A DNA stretch of 64,000 bases from Photobacterium halotolerans DSM 18316 (GCF_000425165.1 NZ_AULG01000012.1:62001-126000); one strand, 5' to 3'; numbered from the stretch's first letter, positions 46,094 through 55,059 are shown. Numbers and translations are program-made. Notes: a model not told the origin generated them from the letters alone.

Positions 46094-47176
46094 CTACAGC
46101 TGAGTGACAAATGTGCCTTCTGGCGTAACGGGAAGGTATTTATGGTAGAAATCCAGATAAGCCTGCTCAGGGTTAAGATCGCTGAACAGTTCTGGGTACA
46201 GGGCTTTGGCATAAAACTGGATCATCGCGCCATCCATAATCGTTCTGCATGCCCCGTGGTAGGCGGCGTACATACGATTGTTCCGGACGGCGGAAATAGA
46301 GCTCCAGCCAAGGCGGTTTTTAAAGCTGGCTAAACGTTGCCTGGCGAGCGCCTCTTGCACACCTTGTCCCATCACCATGGCGTCATCAACACTGCCTGAT
46401 TCATAACCTGTCATGACAATGACGTCTGGGTTCGCGGCAATGATCTGCTCCGGATTCAGTTTGCCCCACCACTCAACATAAGGCGCGGAAATGTTGTCGC
46501 CGCCTGCCATGGTGGCAATAGCGCCCCACATGTTTTTACCGAATGTGTAGCCAACTTCATTGATACCCGCCGCGCCGTATTCTGTATAGACTTTGGGTTT
46601 TGCCAGGTTGGCTGAGGCCAGGCGCGTATTGATCAGTTCGATATTACGGCGGTATTCACCGGCGATTTTTTCGGCTCTTTCTTCCTGACCGGTAATCACG
46701 CCTATCAGTTGGGTGCTTTGGATGTGGCGCTCAATCGTCTGGGCGTTGTAATCGACAACAATCACCGGGATGCCAGCGCTTTCGATGCGCTCTATTTCTG
46801 CGCCTAATGCTTTGTATTGCCAGTCTGCCAGCATCAGTAAGTCAGGCTTGAGACTAATCACTTTTTCAACGGAAAACGTATTGGTGTCAACCCGGCCAAT
46901 GGCCGGAATGTCCTCTAGCGAAGGACGGTGTTTGACATACAGTTCCCAGTTCGCCGAACGTGCCTGCCAGATATATTTAGACATGCCGACAACATTGTCA
47001 TACGCCGCTTCTGTGCCGATAGCCATGTAATCTTCCGGGTAAAACCCGACGATGGCTCTTTTCGCAGGAGCGTCAAACGTAACGTCTCTGCCCAGTACAT
47101 CCGTGACTGTGGTGATTTCTGCAAGCGTCGATGCACTGAACATCAGCGCAGCAATACTGAGTAACTTTTTATACAT
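46094..47176 (-). CDS. Iron-chelate ABC transporter substrate-binding protein
   Basis: A 360-residue periplasmic protein with a signal peptide (MYKKLLSIAALMFSASTLAEI) and the long-helix-linked two-lobe fold of FecB/BtuF proteins: TVTDVLGRDVTFDAPAKRAIV, then DLLMLADWQYK and NPEQIIAANPDVIVMTGYES. Length and motifs suggest a ferric-siderophore or other metal-chelate ligand; the exact one cannot be told. The start at 47176 follows GGATTC weakly; the frame runs on to 47218. Divergent from the permease and ATPase genes that complete the importer. Confidence 0.85.
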   Translation of the reverse strand: MYKKLLSIAALMFSASTLAEITTVTDVLGRDVTFDAPAKRAIVGFYPEDYMAIGTEAAYDNVVGMSKYIWQARSANWELYVKHRPSLEDIPAIGRVDTNTFSVEKVISLKPDLLMLADWQYKALGAEIERIESAGIPVIVVDYNAQTIERHIQSTQLIGVITGQEERAEKIAGEYRRNIELINTRLASANLAKPKVYTEYGAAGINEVGYTFGKNMWGAIATMAGGDNISAPYVEWWGKLNPEQIIAANPDVIVMTGYESGSVDDAMVMGQGVQEALARQRLASFKNRLGWSSISAVRNNRMYAAYHGACRTIMDGAMIQFYAKALYPELFSDLNPEQAYLDFYHKYLPVTPEGTFVTQL

Positions 47177-47267
47177 CAATGAGAATCCTGATTCTTTGTT
47201 ATCCATATCGGCCAGCACAACCTGGTGCTTACTTAGTCGGCAATCATAATTCGTTCAATAACACTTA

Positions 47268-47289
47268 AGCAAACTATTATCATTTCTGT
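47268..47289. promoter_or_regulatory. Weak Fur-like site in the divergent iron-transport promoter
   Basis: In the 211 bp between the divergent binding-protein and permease genes, ATTATCA (47276-47282) is a perfect Fur half-site, and the other half matches only three of seven. The spot and gene functions fit Fur control, but the sequence match alone is modest. Confidence 0.38.
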
Positions 47290-47387
47290 TAATGTGCTTA
47301 CGGAATAAAACCAGCCAGTCAGCCTGATCATGGCAGGTGTCTGGCCGCAATTGTCAACAAATCAAACACATAATCGGGTAATGTCAG

Positions 47388-48440
47388 ATGCAATCTGCAG
47401 CAGTATTACAAGCCATTGAGATACAAAGAAAACACGAATATCGTCGCATGATTGTGCTCATCATGTTTTGTCTTGTTTTGATGGCATCCTTTGTGCTGGA
47501 CATTATGAGTGGTCCATCCATGCTGGATGCTACGAGTGTCTTGCATGCCATCTTTCAGTTTATCGGCTTACCTTTTCAGGTGGACAGCTCGACACAAATC
47601 ATCGTCACTGATCTGCGACTGCCGATTGCATTGATGGCGATTGTGGTTGGCGGTGCTTTGGGGGTCGGCGGGGCGGAGATGCAGACCCTGCTCAACAACA
47701 GTATGGCCAGCCCGTATACGCTGGGGATGGCGGCGGCGGCGGGGTTTGGCGCGGCGATTACGCTTTACTTCGGCTCATTAGGCATAGACAGCGACTACGC
47801 CGTTCCGATCGGGGCGTTTATCTGTTGCATGTTGGCGGCCTGTTTCCTGTTTGCTCTGGCTTCTATGCGGCATATCAGTTCCGGACAGCTCATCTTAGCG
47901 GGGATCGCCTTACTGTTTCTTTTCCAGTCTCTGCTTTCATTGGTGCAGTTTGTCTCGTCGCCTGAGCTCAGCCAGCAAATCTTATTCTGGCTGTTTGGCA
48001 GCCTGTCAAAAGCGACCTGGGGCAATCTGATGATTACTGCTGCTGTGGTGATCTCGGGGTTCTTCTTGTTAATGAAAGATTCCTGGAAACTGACTGCGTT
48101 ACGTTTAGGCGAGGAGCGTGCGAAAAGCGTCGGGGTGAATGTAAAGCAGCTGCGTCTTAAAACACTGTTTATCGTCGCTCTGATGACGGCAACGATCACC
48201 AGCTTTGTGGGGATTATTGGATTTGTGGGGATTGTGGCACCCAATATCGCCAAAATTCTGGTGGGGGAAGATCAGCGGTTTTTTCTACCGCTCTCTTTTT
48301 TGATCGGCGCCTTTCTGCTGTCTACGGCTTCGGTGCTGTCTAAAGTGATTGTGCCCGGCGCGTTGTTTCCTATCGGCATCGTTACCGCCATTATTGGGGT
48401 GCCTTTTTTCTTTTGGCTAATCATTGCTAAGCGGGGCTAA
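47388..48440 (+). CDS. FecCD-type iron-chelate ABC transporter permease
   Basis: A 350-residue membrane protein with about ten helices of the BtuC/FecCD family. Typical sequences are TDLRLPIALMAIVVGGALGVGGAEMQTLLNN, NSMASPYTLGMAAAAGFGAA, and GFVGIVAPNIAKILVGEDQRFFLPLS near residue 283, plus a C-terminal GIVTAIIGVPFFFWLI. It would act as a homodimer with the ATPase that starts 3 bp later. No clear ribosome site precedes ATG 47388. Confidence 0.9.
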   Translation: MQSAAVLQAIEIQRKHEYRRMIVLIMFCLVLMASFVLDIMSGPSMLDATSVLHAIFQFIGLPFQVDSSTQIIVTDLRLPIALMAIVVGGALGVGGAEMQTLLNNSMASPYTLGMAAAAGFGAAITLYFGSLGIDSDYAVPIGAFICCMLAACFLFALASMRHISSGQLILAGIALLFLFQSLLSLVQFVSSPELSQQILFWLFGSLSKATWGNLMITAAVVISGFFLLMKDSWKLTALRLGEERAKSVGVNVKQLRLKTLFIVALMTATITSFVGIIGFVGIVAPNIAKILVGEDQRFFLPLSFLIGAFLLSTASVLSKVIVPGALFPIGIVTAIIGVPFFFWLIIAKRG

Positions 48441-48443
48441 TAG

Positions 48444-49220
48444 ATGTTGACTGTCGACAAAGTAAATATTCAGCTCGGCTCACTCACTTTAGCTCGCGAT
48501 ATGAGCTTTGGCCTGCAACCGGGACAGATTACCGCGATTCTCGGCCCCAACGGCACAGGGAAAAGCACCCTGCTGAAGACGTTATTTGGTGAGATTAAAC
48601 TGAGTAGCGGAGAGATCCGCTACAGCGGTAATCTCTTGTCCTACAAGTCGCTGGCACAGTGGCGCAATAAGTTTGGTTACATGCCGCAGGATATTAATCT
48701 GGATGTCAATTTAACTGTCATTGAAGTGATCCTGCTGGGACGACTGGACGCCCTGAGTCTGCGGGTCGACGACAGAACGCTCAATCAAGCGCTGCATATT
48801 CTCGATAATATCGGGATTTCTCATCTGGCAAACCGCAGCGTTAATACCCTCAGTGGCGGTCAGTGCCAGATGGTGCTGTTTGCGCAAGCTTTAATGCGTG
48901 ATCCGGCGATCATGATGCTGGATGAACCTGTCAGTGCGCTGGATCTGCATCATCAGCACGTCTTGCTGGAGCATCTGGTCAGTCAGACCCGGGAGAAGCA
49001 ATGCATCACTCTGATGGTCTTGCACGATCTCAATCTGGCTGCGCAGTATGCTGATAACCTGCTGGTGCTCAAGCAGGGCGATCTTGTCGCGAGCGGGCAT
49101 CCCAAACAGATTCTGACATCAGAGCTGGTCCAGGACATTTATAATGTGGAAGCTCAGGTGATCACTGATGACAGCGGCGTACCTTTTGTGCGCACCCTGC
49201 GTTCGATCAAGGCGGCTTAA
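48444..49220 (+). CDS. Iron-chelate ABC transporter ATP-binding protein
   Basis: A 258-residue ATPase of the FecE/FhuC type. Walker A is GPNGTGKSTLLKTL (about residue 34), Q-loop YMPQDINLD, signature TLSGGQCQMVLFAQAL, Walker B IMMLDEPVSALD and the switch His in MVLHDLNLA. The signature has QCQMV where most have QRQR, a mild variation. It lies 3 bp after the permease and abuts the MFS gene, forming one operon. Confidence 0.93.
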   Translation: MLTVDKVNIQLGSLTLARDMSFGLQPGQITAILGPNGTGKSTLLKTLFGEIKLSSGEIRYSGNLLSYKSLAQWRNKFGYMPQDINLDVNLTVIEVILLGRLDALSLRVDDRTLNQALHILDNIGISHLANRSVNTLSGGQCQMVLFAQALMRDPAIMMLDEPVSALDLHHQHVLLEHLVSQTREKQCITLMVLHDLNLAAQYADNLLVLKQGDLVASGHPKQILTSELVQDIYNVEAQVITDDSGVPFVRTLRSIKAA

Positions 49221-50456
49221 GTGAGGTGGCACCATCTCATCAGTGACTGGCGGCTGCTGTCGGCCGCCGGCCGCGTTCTGGTGTTTAACAGTTTCAGCTT
49301 TAATCTCGGCTTTTACATGCTGCTGCCGTATCTGGCTGAGCATTTGCAGACGCTGGGATTTGACGGCTGGTATATTGGATTGATCATCGGCCTGCGTGTG
49401 CTCAGCCAGCAGGGCTTGTTCTTAGTCGGCGGCACGCTAGGCGACAGGTTTGGCTATAAACCTATGATACTGTGGGGCTGCGCTGTACGTATTGTGGGTT
49501 TCCTCCTGCTGGGGATCAGTGACAGCTTTGCCGCGATTATCCTGGGGGCCTTCTGCACCGGGTTTGCCGGTGCGCTGTTCACCCCGAGCAGTCAGGCGTA
49601 TTTGTCGTCCGAGTACCCCAATGCGAGCGATCGTCATCGAGTCTTTGCCTTGCAGAACCTGGCCAAAGAAGCGGGCATGCTGCTCGGGCCGCTGATGGGT
49701 CTGACACTGTTTTACGTCAGTTTCAGCTGGGTCGGGTTGTCAGCCGCCGGCGTGTTTGGTCTGCTGTTTGTGCTTCAGTGGCGCTACCTGCCCAGAGATG
49801 CCCGGATCCCGGCCAGCACGGAGAAACAGGGGTTTTTGCTCGACTGGTGGTTAATGCTGAAACATAAAGCCTTTATGCACTTCGTGCTGGCCGCCAGTGT
49901 CTACCAGGTTCTGTTTCATCAGCTTTATCTTTCCATTCCTCATCAGGCGAAAGTGCAAACCGGTGTACCTTCCGTTATCACCTGGGTGTTTATGGTATCG
50001 TCCTTCATGGGAGTGCTGTTGCAATTGCCCGTCAGTCACTGGGTGAATAAAACACTCGGTGTTGCCAAAGGCATGGGCATTGGGATGGCACTGATGGGCA
50101 GTGCCTTTCTGGCCCTGAATCTGCACTTTGACCCCTGGTTGCCACTGCCGTTTGTGCTGTGTGCCATGCTGCTCAGTGCCGGCTCCATGATGGTTTACCC
50201 GCTGATTGGCGCTTATGTGCCGCGCTTTGCTGATCCGGCCAAACTGGCGAGCTATTACGGCCTGCATTCCTGTATCGGTGGACTGTTTGCGTTTGCAGGA
50301 AACTGGGGCGCAGGCTGGTTGCTGGACTTACCTGAGTTTCACTCTGGCTGGCTGTGGCTGACGTTCGCAATACTCGGCGCACTCTCCGGGATTGGCTTGT
50401 TTGTGCAGGTCAGCAAGCAGGAGAGAAGCGAACAGCAAGCGCTGGGTGTGTCTTGA
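49221..50456 (+). CDS. MFS transporter, MdtH-like, linked to iron uptake genes
   Basis: A 411-residue major facilitator with 12 membrane helices. The family loop GGTLGDRFGYKPMILWG follows helix 2, and GFAGALFTPSSQAYL and KEAGMLLGPLMGL are in helices 4-5, similar to MdtH-type exporters. It begins with GTG immediately after the ATPase stop (no gap), so it belongs to the iron operon. Siderophore export, or release of a xenosiderophore breakdown product, is a reasonable inference; no siderophore synthesis gene is in the window. Confidence 0.85.
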   Translation: MRWHHLISDWRLLSAAGRVLVFNSFSFNLGFYMLLPYLAEHLQTLGFDGWYIGLIIGLRVLSQQGLFLVGGTLGDRFGYKPMILWGCAVRIVGFLLLGISDSFAAIILGAFCTGFAGALFTPSSQAYLSSEYPNASDRHRVFALQNLAKEAGMLLGPLMGLTLFYVSFSWVGLSAAGVFGLLFVLQWRYLPRDARIPASTEKQGFLLDWWLMLKHKAFMHFVLAASVYQVLFHQLYLSIPHQAKVQTGVPSVITWVFMVSSFMGVLLQLPVSHWVNKTLGVAKGMGIGMALMGSAFLALNLHFDPWLPLPFVLCAMLLSAGSMMVYPLIGAYVPRFADPAKLASYYGLHSCIGGLFAFAGNWGAGWLLDLPEFHSGWLWLTFAILGALSGIGLFVQVSKQERSEQQALGVS

Positions 50457-50649
50457 TTTTCTCGAACAACGTTACCTACTGACCAAAACCAGAACAAGTC
50501 GCGCTTCTGTGCCAATCAGCATTGATTAAGTGCTCAAAGATGAGTATCAAGAGGTGCGAGAAAACACGCACCAAGAAAGATAGTTGAATGACGCACCGGC
50601 TTTGTTCTATCAGGTGAGCGAAGGTAACAGTAAAAAAGAGTGAATAATC
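50457..50649. other. Intergenic boundary of the lower-GC block
   Basis: The 193 bp between the MFS gene and the SEC-C gene hold no gene that I can support. From here to about 54.9 kb the DNA is visibly more AT-rich than the flanks. No direct repeat, tRNA end or integrase marks the edge. Confidence 0.4.
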
Positions 50650-51648
50650 ATGAAACCAGGACGAAACGATCCTTGCCCTTGTGGCAGTGGTAAAAAGTAC
50701 AAGCATTGTTGTATGAACAAGGTGTCAAAACCGCATGCTGAAGTGTTTGATGATGTTGAATCCATGGTGGCCATGAATCCTGATTTGACGCTTGATGAGC
50801 TCAATGTGGTGATGCAGCATAAGATGCAGGCGCGCAACAATCGCCCTCATCCAGATTTTTGCGGCTTATCACCCACGCAAATGGCCAATTGGCTTTATGC
50901 ACCGCTTGATGAATTAAATTGGGTGACTATCAGCACGCCAGATGATTTATCTGGTAGCCCTGTGATGCGTTATCTAGCGCTCATTTTAGACGAAGCGATG
51001 CAAAATGACGGCGCGTTTAAAGCCACCAGTAAAGGTAATTTGCCGGCTAAGTTGGTAAAACACGCCAGTGATTTATTGCCTGAGTTTGCTGTGTCACAGT
51101 TTGAACGCCACATTAGCATCAGTGAATTTGCCGGCAGTAATGAAGATAAATTCAATGCCTTGCACTATGCCCGTATTTTGGCAGAAACCGCCGGTATTAT
51201 TTATCGCCGTAGTGGTCAGTTCCATGTTAAAAAGGCCGCACAGAAGTTGTACCAAACACAAGGTGTTCAGGCGTTCTTTAAACCTATGCTCGAAACCGTT
51301 ATCACCAGATATAACTGGGGCTATTTTGATGCCTTTAAGCAAGATGTCGATTTACGCGCCTTCTGGCTCTTTATGTTGTGGCGCTTGCAAAGCCATGCCA
51401 GCCCGGATCAATTAATTGATGATATCGTCACGGCCTTCCCTGATTTATTGCGCCAGCTTGAGCCAGACGATTACTACTCGCCAGAAAAAAGGCTTGGCGT
51501 GTTAATTGAATCGCGCTTTATTGAACGCTTTTTACAGTTTTGGGGATTTGTCACTGTCGAGCCTAACCGGTTTGCTGCAGAAGATCGCAAACCGCCAAAA
51601 GTGCAGCTTCAGCCGTTGTTAGCGCAAACATTCCAATTCACACTTTAG
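50650..51648 (+). CDS. SEC-C zinc-motif protein of unknown function
   Basis: A 332-residue soluble protein. Residues 4-21 are a SEC-C motif, [18 protein letters not shown], whose Cys9, Cys11, Cys20 and Cys21/His19 would bind zinc as in the SecA tail. The remaining 300 residues are mostly helical (e.g. [51 protein letters not shown]) and I do not recognise the fold. It is followed 27 bp later by a second unknown gene, and hipBA lies 1.6 kb on. Codon use and AT-richness differ from neighbouring core genes, suggesting acquisition. Confidence 0.82.
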   Translation: MKPGRNDPCPCGSGKKYKHCCMNKVSKPHAEVFDDVESMVAMNPDLTLDELNVVMQHKMQARNNRPHPDFCGLSPTQMANWLYAPLDELNWVTISTPDDLSGSPVMRYLALILDEAMQNDGAFKATSKGNLPAKLVKHASDLLPEFAVSQFERHISISEFAGSNEDKFNALHYARILAETAGIIYRRSGQFHVKKAAQKLYQTQGVQAFFKPMLETVITRYNWGYFDAFKQDVDLRAFWLFMLWRLQSHASPDQLIDDIVTAFPDLLRQLEPDDYYSPEKRLGVLIESRFIERFLQFWGFVTVEPNRFAAEDRKPPKVQLQPLLAQTFQFTL

Positions 51649-51675
51649 CACTAATAAAACGTTAAACAGGTTACC

Positions 51676-52803
51676 GTGAGCGAATATCAATCCTACCGAT
51701 TTGAGCGTCTGGACGGGGTTTTAGGCAGTAAACAACGCCAAGCTCTGAGGCAAATTTCAAGCCGTGCTGAGATCACCGCCACGTCTTTTCAGGTGTATTA
51801 TCACTACAGCGGTTTAAAAGCTGAGACGGCTGATGTTGTACTCAACTACTTTGATATTGGGTTTTATTATGCCGATTGGGGTTTTATTGAGGCGTACATT
51901 AAGCTGCCAATTGGCACCATACCTGAGGACTTATTGCAGAGCGGTGATCATGGCTTCTATGTTCATGCAACTGACCAATGGCAGTTGTTGGTATTCTCGT
52001 TAGAGGAATACGACGACTATTTAGATGATGAACAGGCGGATGATTTTTTTCAGCATTTGGCCAGCTTGCGGAGTGAATTGATACAAGGTGATTGGCGGCT
52101 TTTGTATTTTATGTGGCTCAGAGAGTTAGACAGCAATGATGAGCTTGCTGCTGTGCCAATGATTAATTTTGATTTCAATCACCTAAGTGATGCGCAAACC
52201 GCTTTTGCTGGCTTATTTGGTGTTCCTTTAGGACTGGTGAAAGCGCTCGCATTGGCGCTGGAAGAAAAGCCCAGTCATAGTGCAAAGCACAATCGTTTTC
52301 ATATAGATGATTGGCTTAGTCAGCTTTCTGAAAAAGAAAAAGATCAGCTGTTAACCGCCTTGTTTGAACAGGGACAGTTATCTCGTCACCAAGCTCTGGC
52401 AATGACAAGGAAAGAGCAAGTTAACGAGCCAGTTAATTATCAACATTGGTTGAGTGCGCAAATTATCGAGCCTTATATAGCCATTGCGCAGCAACAATTA
52501 AAGCAAGAACAAGCGATTGCGTTAGCGACAAGACTGGCAGCAGAAAAAGCTGCAAAGGAAGCAAAGCTCTCAGAAGTTTACAATCAGCGTGATCAAGTTT
52601 GGCAACGCGCGCAAGAGCAAGCAAGCCGAACGTGTGCCAGTGGCTACGATCAAGCGTCTCGTTATCTGCATCAACTCGCAGAGGCTTACCAATTCAAAGG
52701 AGAAGCCTTGGATTTTGAGTGCCGTTTTGAGCGATTTATCTCTAGTAATAACAGCCGTAAAGCGCTGTTAAACCGGCTGCAAGACCTGTTACCAAGGGCG
52801 TAA
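51676..52803 (+). CDS. Uncharacterised 375-residue protein paired with the SEC-C gene
   Basis: No named domain is recognised. The first 130 residues look like a compact domain (FERLDGVLGSKQRQALRQIS, SRAEITATSFQVYYHYSG, YFDIGFYYADWGFIEAYIKLP), and the last 110 include an Ala/Glu/Gln-rich, probably coiled-coil segment (about 270-320, LKQEQAIALATRLAAEKAAK). From memory, bacterial hypothetical proteins share the pattern of a short Y-x-F-x-x-L start and RAxITxTSF; this is uncertain. No membrane segment. The start is GTG. Likely co-transcribed with the SEC-C gene 27 bp upstream. Confidence 0.75.
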   Translation: MSEYQSYRFERLDGVLGSKQRQALRQISSRAEITATSFQVYYHYSGLKAETADVVLNYFDIGFYYADWGFIEAYIKLPIGTIPEDLLQSGDHGFYVHATDQWQLLVFSLEEYDDYLDDEQADDFFQHLASLRSELIQGDWRLLYFMWLRELDSNDELAAVPMINFDFNHLSDAQTAFAGLFGVPLGLVKALALALEEKPSHSAKHNRFHIDDWLSQLSEKEKDQLLTALFEQGQLSRHQALAMTRKEQVNEPVNYQHWLSAQIIEPYIAIAQQQLKQEQAIALATRLAAEKAAKEAKLSEVYNQRDQVWQRAQEQASRTCASGYDQASRYLHQLAEAYQFKGEALDFECRFERFISSNNSRKALLNRLQDLLPRA

Positions 52804-53118
52804 TGCTACGCCTCTTGCCTCAATACAAAAATTTGATAGCTGGAAAGCTAACAGTGAGGTGGGCATAGACCCTGCTTTGGAGCATTTAATACGTTTTCGC
52901 GCATTAAGGTGTTGGGTTCAGTTTTCAATACATTTGTGTAATCAAGGCAGGTCTACAAAACATGACCAAATACGCTAGGGTTTGTCGATCTTTTCAGTAA
53001 AGCTTTACAAGCTGCTCACTATATTGGGCAGTACCGGAAAGACTAACCCTGGCATTCCGTTCTAATCCCGCACCTTGAGTGCTAAAAGTTTGTCGCTAGT
53101 GATAAATCACAATGAAAG
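52804..53118. other. Non-coding stretch before the hip operators
   Basis: About 315 AT-rich bases with no open frame of note, no clear hairpin followed by Ts and no recognisable mobile-element end. It separates the SEC-C pair from the hipBA control region. Confidence 0.45.
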
Positions 53119-53248
53119 TAGGACTATATTCCCAGTTTTTAATTAAAGGTGGGAACATAGTCCTACTCTGATCTACGTTTAGATTTGTCAAATGATCAAA
53201 GTGGGACTATATTCCCATTATCTCTTCAAAAATAGGAATATGGTCCTA
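53119..53248 (+). promoter_or_regulatory. Four phased palindromic operators and promoter of hipBA
   Basis: Four 16-bp sites fit TRGGA-N6-TCCYA: TAGGACTATATTCCCA (53119-53134), TGGGAACATAGTCCTA (53150-53165), TGGGACTATATTCCCA (53202-53217) and TAGGAATATGGTCCTA (53233-53248). Their starts are 31, 52 and 31 bp apart, close to 3, 5 and 3 helical turns. A promoter TTGTCA (53185-53190), 17-bp spacer, TATATT (53208-53213) has its -10 inside site 3; site 4 ends 11 bp before the hipB start. HipB proteins bind paired palindromes, so cooperative autorepression is likely. Confidence 0.85.
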
Positions 53249-53259
53249 TAGGTGGCGGT

Positions 53260-53565
53260 ATGGCAAAGCGAGATTTACACAATGTACTGTTTCCTAAGCA
53301 GCGCAAAATTCTCACGCATTTTGGTGAGGATTTATTGCTAGCAATGAAGCGTCGGGGGTTAACCAAGAAGATGCTCTGCGAGCGAACGGGGTTTGATCAT
53401 AAAACGGTAAATAAGGTATTTGCTGGCGATCCTGGTGTAGCTATAGGTACTTACTTGAAAATTATGGCTGTGCTGGGAATGGAGAATAACTTTTCTGAAA
53501 TGGCTGCCCATGACGAACTAGGCATTAAGTTGCAAAACATCAAACTACTGGAAGGTTCAAAATGA
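53260..53565 (+). CDS. hipB: HipB-like antitoxin, Xre-family DNA-binding protein
   Basis: A 101-residue protein with one helix-turn-helix (about residues 26-65: LLLAMKRRGLTKKMLCERTG, then DHKTVNKVFAGD) of the Cro/C1 type. The C-terminus (about 75-101) is charged and could contact the toxin. GGTGG at 53251 serves as ribosome site, right after operator 4. Its stop overlaps the hipA start by 4 bp (ATGA), the usual antitoxin-first layout. It presumably binds the four upstream operators. Confidence 0.85.
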   Translation: MAKRDLHNVLFPKQRKILTHFGEDLLLAMKRRGLTKKMLCERTGFDHKTVNKVFAGDPGVAIGTYLKIMAVLGMENNFSEMAAHDELGIKLQNIKLLEGSK

Positions 53566-54827
53566 GCCGTGAATTGGTAGAGGTTTATGCGAATTGGCAC
53601 CCCATTGATCAGCCATTATTAATTGGCCATTTGGCTTACAGTGACTCAAGTCGTGGTGGTGTGTTTAGCTTTGCTTATGACAAGGCATTCCTAAAATCAT
53701 CGTATCGTTTGCAAATTGATCCTATGCTGACACTGCATGCGGGTGAATTATACAATGACGAAGCGGATAAAAACTTCCGTGCTTTTTTAGATTCATCCCC
53801 AGATCGTTGGGGACGTATTTTGATGCAGCGCCGGGCAGCGATCGAATATCGAAAGGGTATTAGGTCGAGTAGTCGACTTACTGAACTTGATTATTTGCTT
53901 GGTGTACATGACTCCTACCGAATGGGTGGTATTCGTTTTAAGCGATCCGGCTTAGCTGATTTTCTTGACCGTGATTTTTTAGACAATAATGCTGAATTTG
54001 CAGCTCCTCCCATGGCATCGCTGCGTGAGTTAGAGCATGCCGCCATCCAAATTGAAAAAGACGACAACATCGACAGTGACGAATATTATCGCTGGTTGAA
54101 AATGTTGATTTCACCTGGTTCATCATTAGGTGGTGCAAGGCCAAAGGCCTGTGTTACTGATGAGTCTAACCACTTGTGGATAGCTAAGTTTCCCAATTTA
54201 AATGACACCTATGATGTCGGTGCATGGGAGATGGTGTGTTATGAGCTGGCTTTAGCGGCGGGTGTTGACATGTTTCCGAGTGAAATCCGAAAATTCTCGA
54301 CACAGCACCATACCTTTTTAACCAAGCGCTTTGACCGAGAGGGAAACAAACGTCTGCATTTTTCATCGGCAATGACGCAGCTCCAGTACTATGATGGTGA
54401 GCATTCGCACGGTGCCAGTTACCTGGAGATTGCCGAATTTCTCTCGAATCAGGGGGCACAAACTAAAGCCGATCTGGCGCAGTTATGGCGACGGATCGTG
54501 TTTAATATCGCTGTGTCTAACACCGACGATCACCTGAGAAACCACGGTTTCCTGCTAACCAATAAAGGTTGGAAATTATCACCGGCTTATGACTTAAACC
54601 CGATTGTTGGCAAGCATGGGCTTCATCTGAATATTACCGACACAGACAACGCGCTCAACTACCAACTGGCTTTTGACGTGAAAGATTTTTTCAGGCTCTC
54701 GCAGAGCGAGGCAACGCAAATTTATGATGAAGTGCTAAACGCAGTTAAGCAGTGGCAACAAGTTGCGCAGCGATTGGGGATCAGCCGAGCAGAGCAAGCC
54801 GTAAAGCAAGTAGCGTTTAATGTTTAA
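53562..54827 (+). CDS. hipA: HipA-like serine/threonine kinase toxin
   Basis: A 421-residue HipA-family kinase. The N-terminal domain includes FSFAYDKAFLKSS and LDSSPDRWGRILMQRR; the P-loop/autophosphorylation loop is ISPGSSLGGARPKACV near residue 190, the ATP-binding Lys is in LWIAKFPNLND, the catalytic loop in NIAVSNTDDHLRNHGFLL and the metal-binding Asp in LSPAYDLNP. All active-site parts look intact. HipA of E. coli phosphorylates GltX; the target here is not known, and this GGARPKA subtype differs from E. coli HipA (AGAQEKTA). Coupled to hipB. Confidence 0.88.
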   Translation: MSRELVEVYANWHPIDQPLLIGHLAYSDSSRGGVFSFAYDKAFLKSSYRLQIDPMLTLHAGELYNDEADKNFRAFLDSSPDRWGRILMQRRAAIEYRKGIRSSSRLTELDYLLGVHDSYRMGGIRFKRSGLADFLDRDFLDNNAEFAAPPMASLRELEHAAIQIEKDDNIDSDEYYRWLKMLISPGSSLGGARPKACVTDESNHLWIAKFPNLNDTYDVGAWEMVCYELALAAGVDMFPSEIRKFSTQHHTFLTKRFDREGNKRLHFSSAMTQLQYYDGEHSHGASYLEIAEFLSNQGAQTKADLAQLWRRIVFNIAVSNTDDHLRNHGFLLTNKGWKLSPAYDLNPIVGKHGLHLNITDTDNALNYQLAFDVKDFFRLSQSEATQIYDEVLNAVKQWQQVAQRLGISRAEQAVKQVAFNV

Positions 54828-54980
54828 GCCACGGGTCAATGCCGTCTCTTATTTTTTATGAGACAGGTTGAAAACGTTCTGGCGTCCGCAAGGGACATTA
54901 AATGGAAACTGCCCACCACTTTGCCCATCACTTAATCAGCAACTGGCAACGGACAACTGCAAACCTGTGAGGACGGGAAA

Positions 54981-55031
54981 AATAAAAAAGCCCTGTATTT
55001 ACAATGCTCTTAACAAGGGAATACAGGGCTT
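54981..55031 (-). terminator. yicC terminator
   Basis: A perfect 12-bp stem AAGCCCTGTATT / AATACAGGGCTT with a 20-nt loop is followed on the minus strand by TTTTTTATTTTT. It lies 29 bp past the yicC stop and faces hipA. Confidence 0.85.
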
Positions 55032-55059
55032 CTGAGACGTGCTTGGATGGGTGAAGAAC

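Noticed and set aside
45790-46212. 140-residue minus-strand frame between the fusion gene and the binding-protein gene
   Set aside because: It runs out of phase through the end of the binding-protein gene and across the hairpin, with atypical His/Thr/Ser-rich composition and no ribosome site.
53119-53248. Short repeated sequences resembling a small CRISPR array
   Set aside because: Four 16-bp palindromes with unequal gaps, in a promoter, with no spacer pattern and no cas genes; they fit operators.
50457-54990. Prophage or integrative element
   Set aside because: No integrase, transposase, phage structural gene, tRNA or flanking direct repeat is visible.
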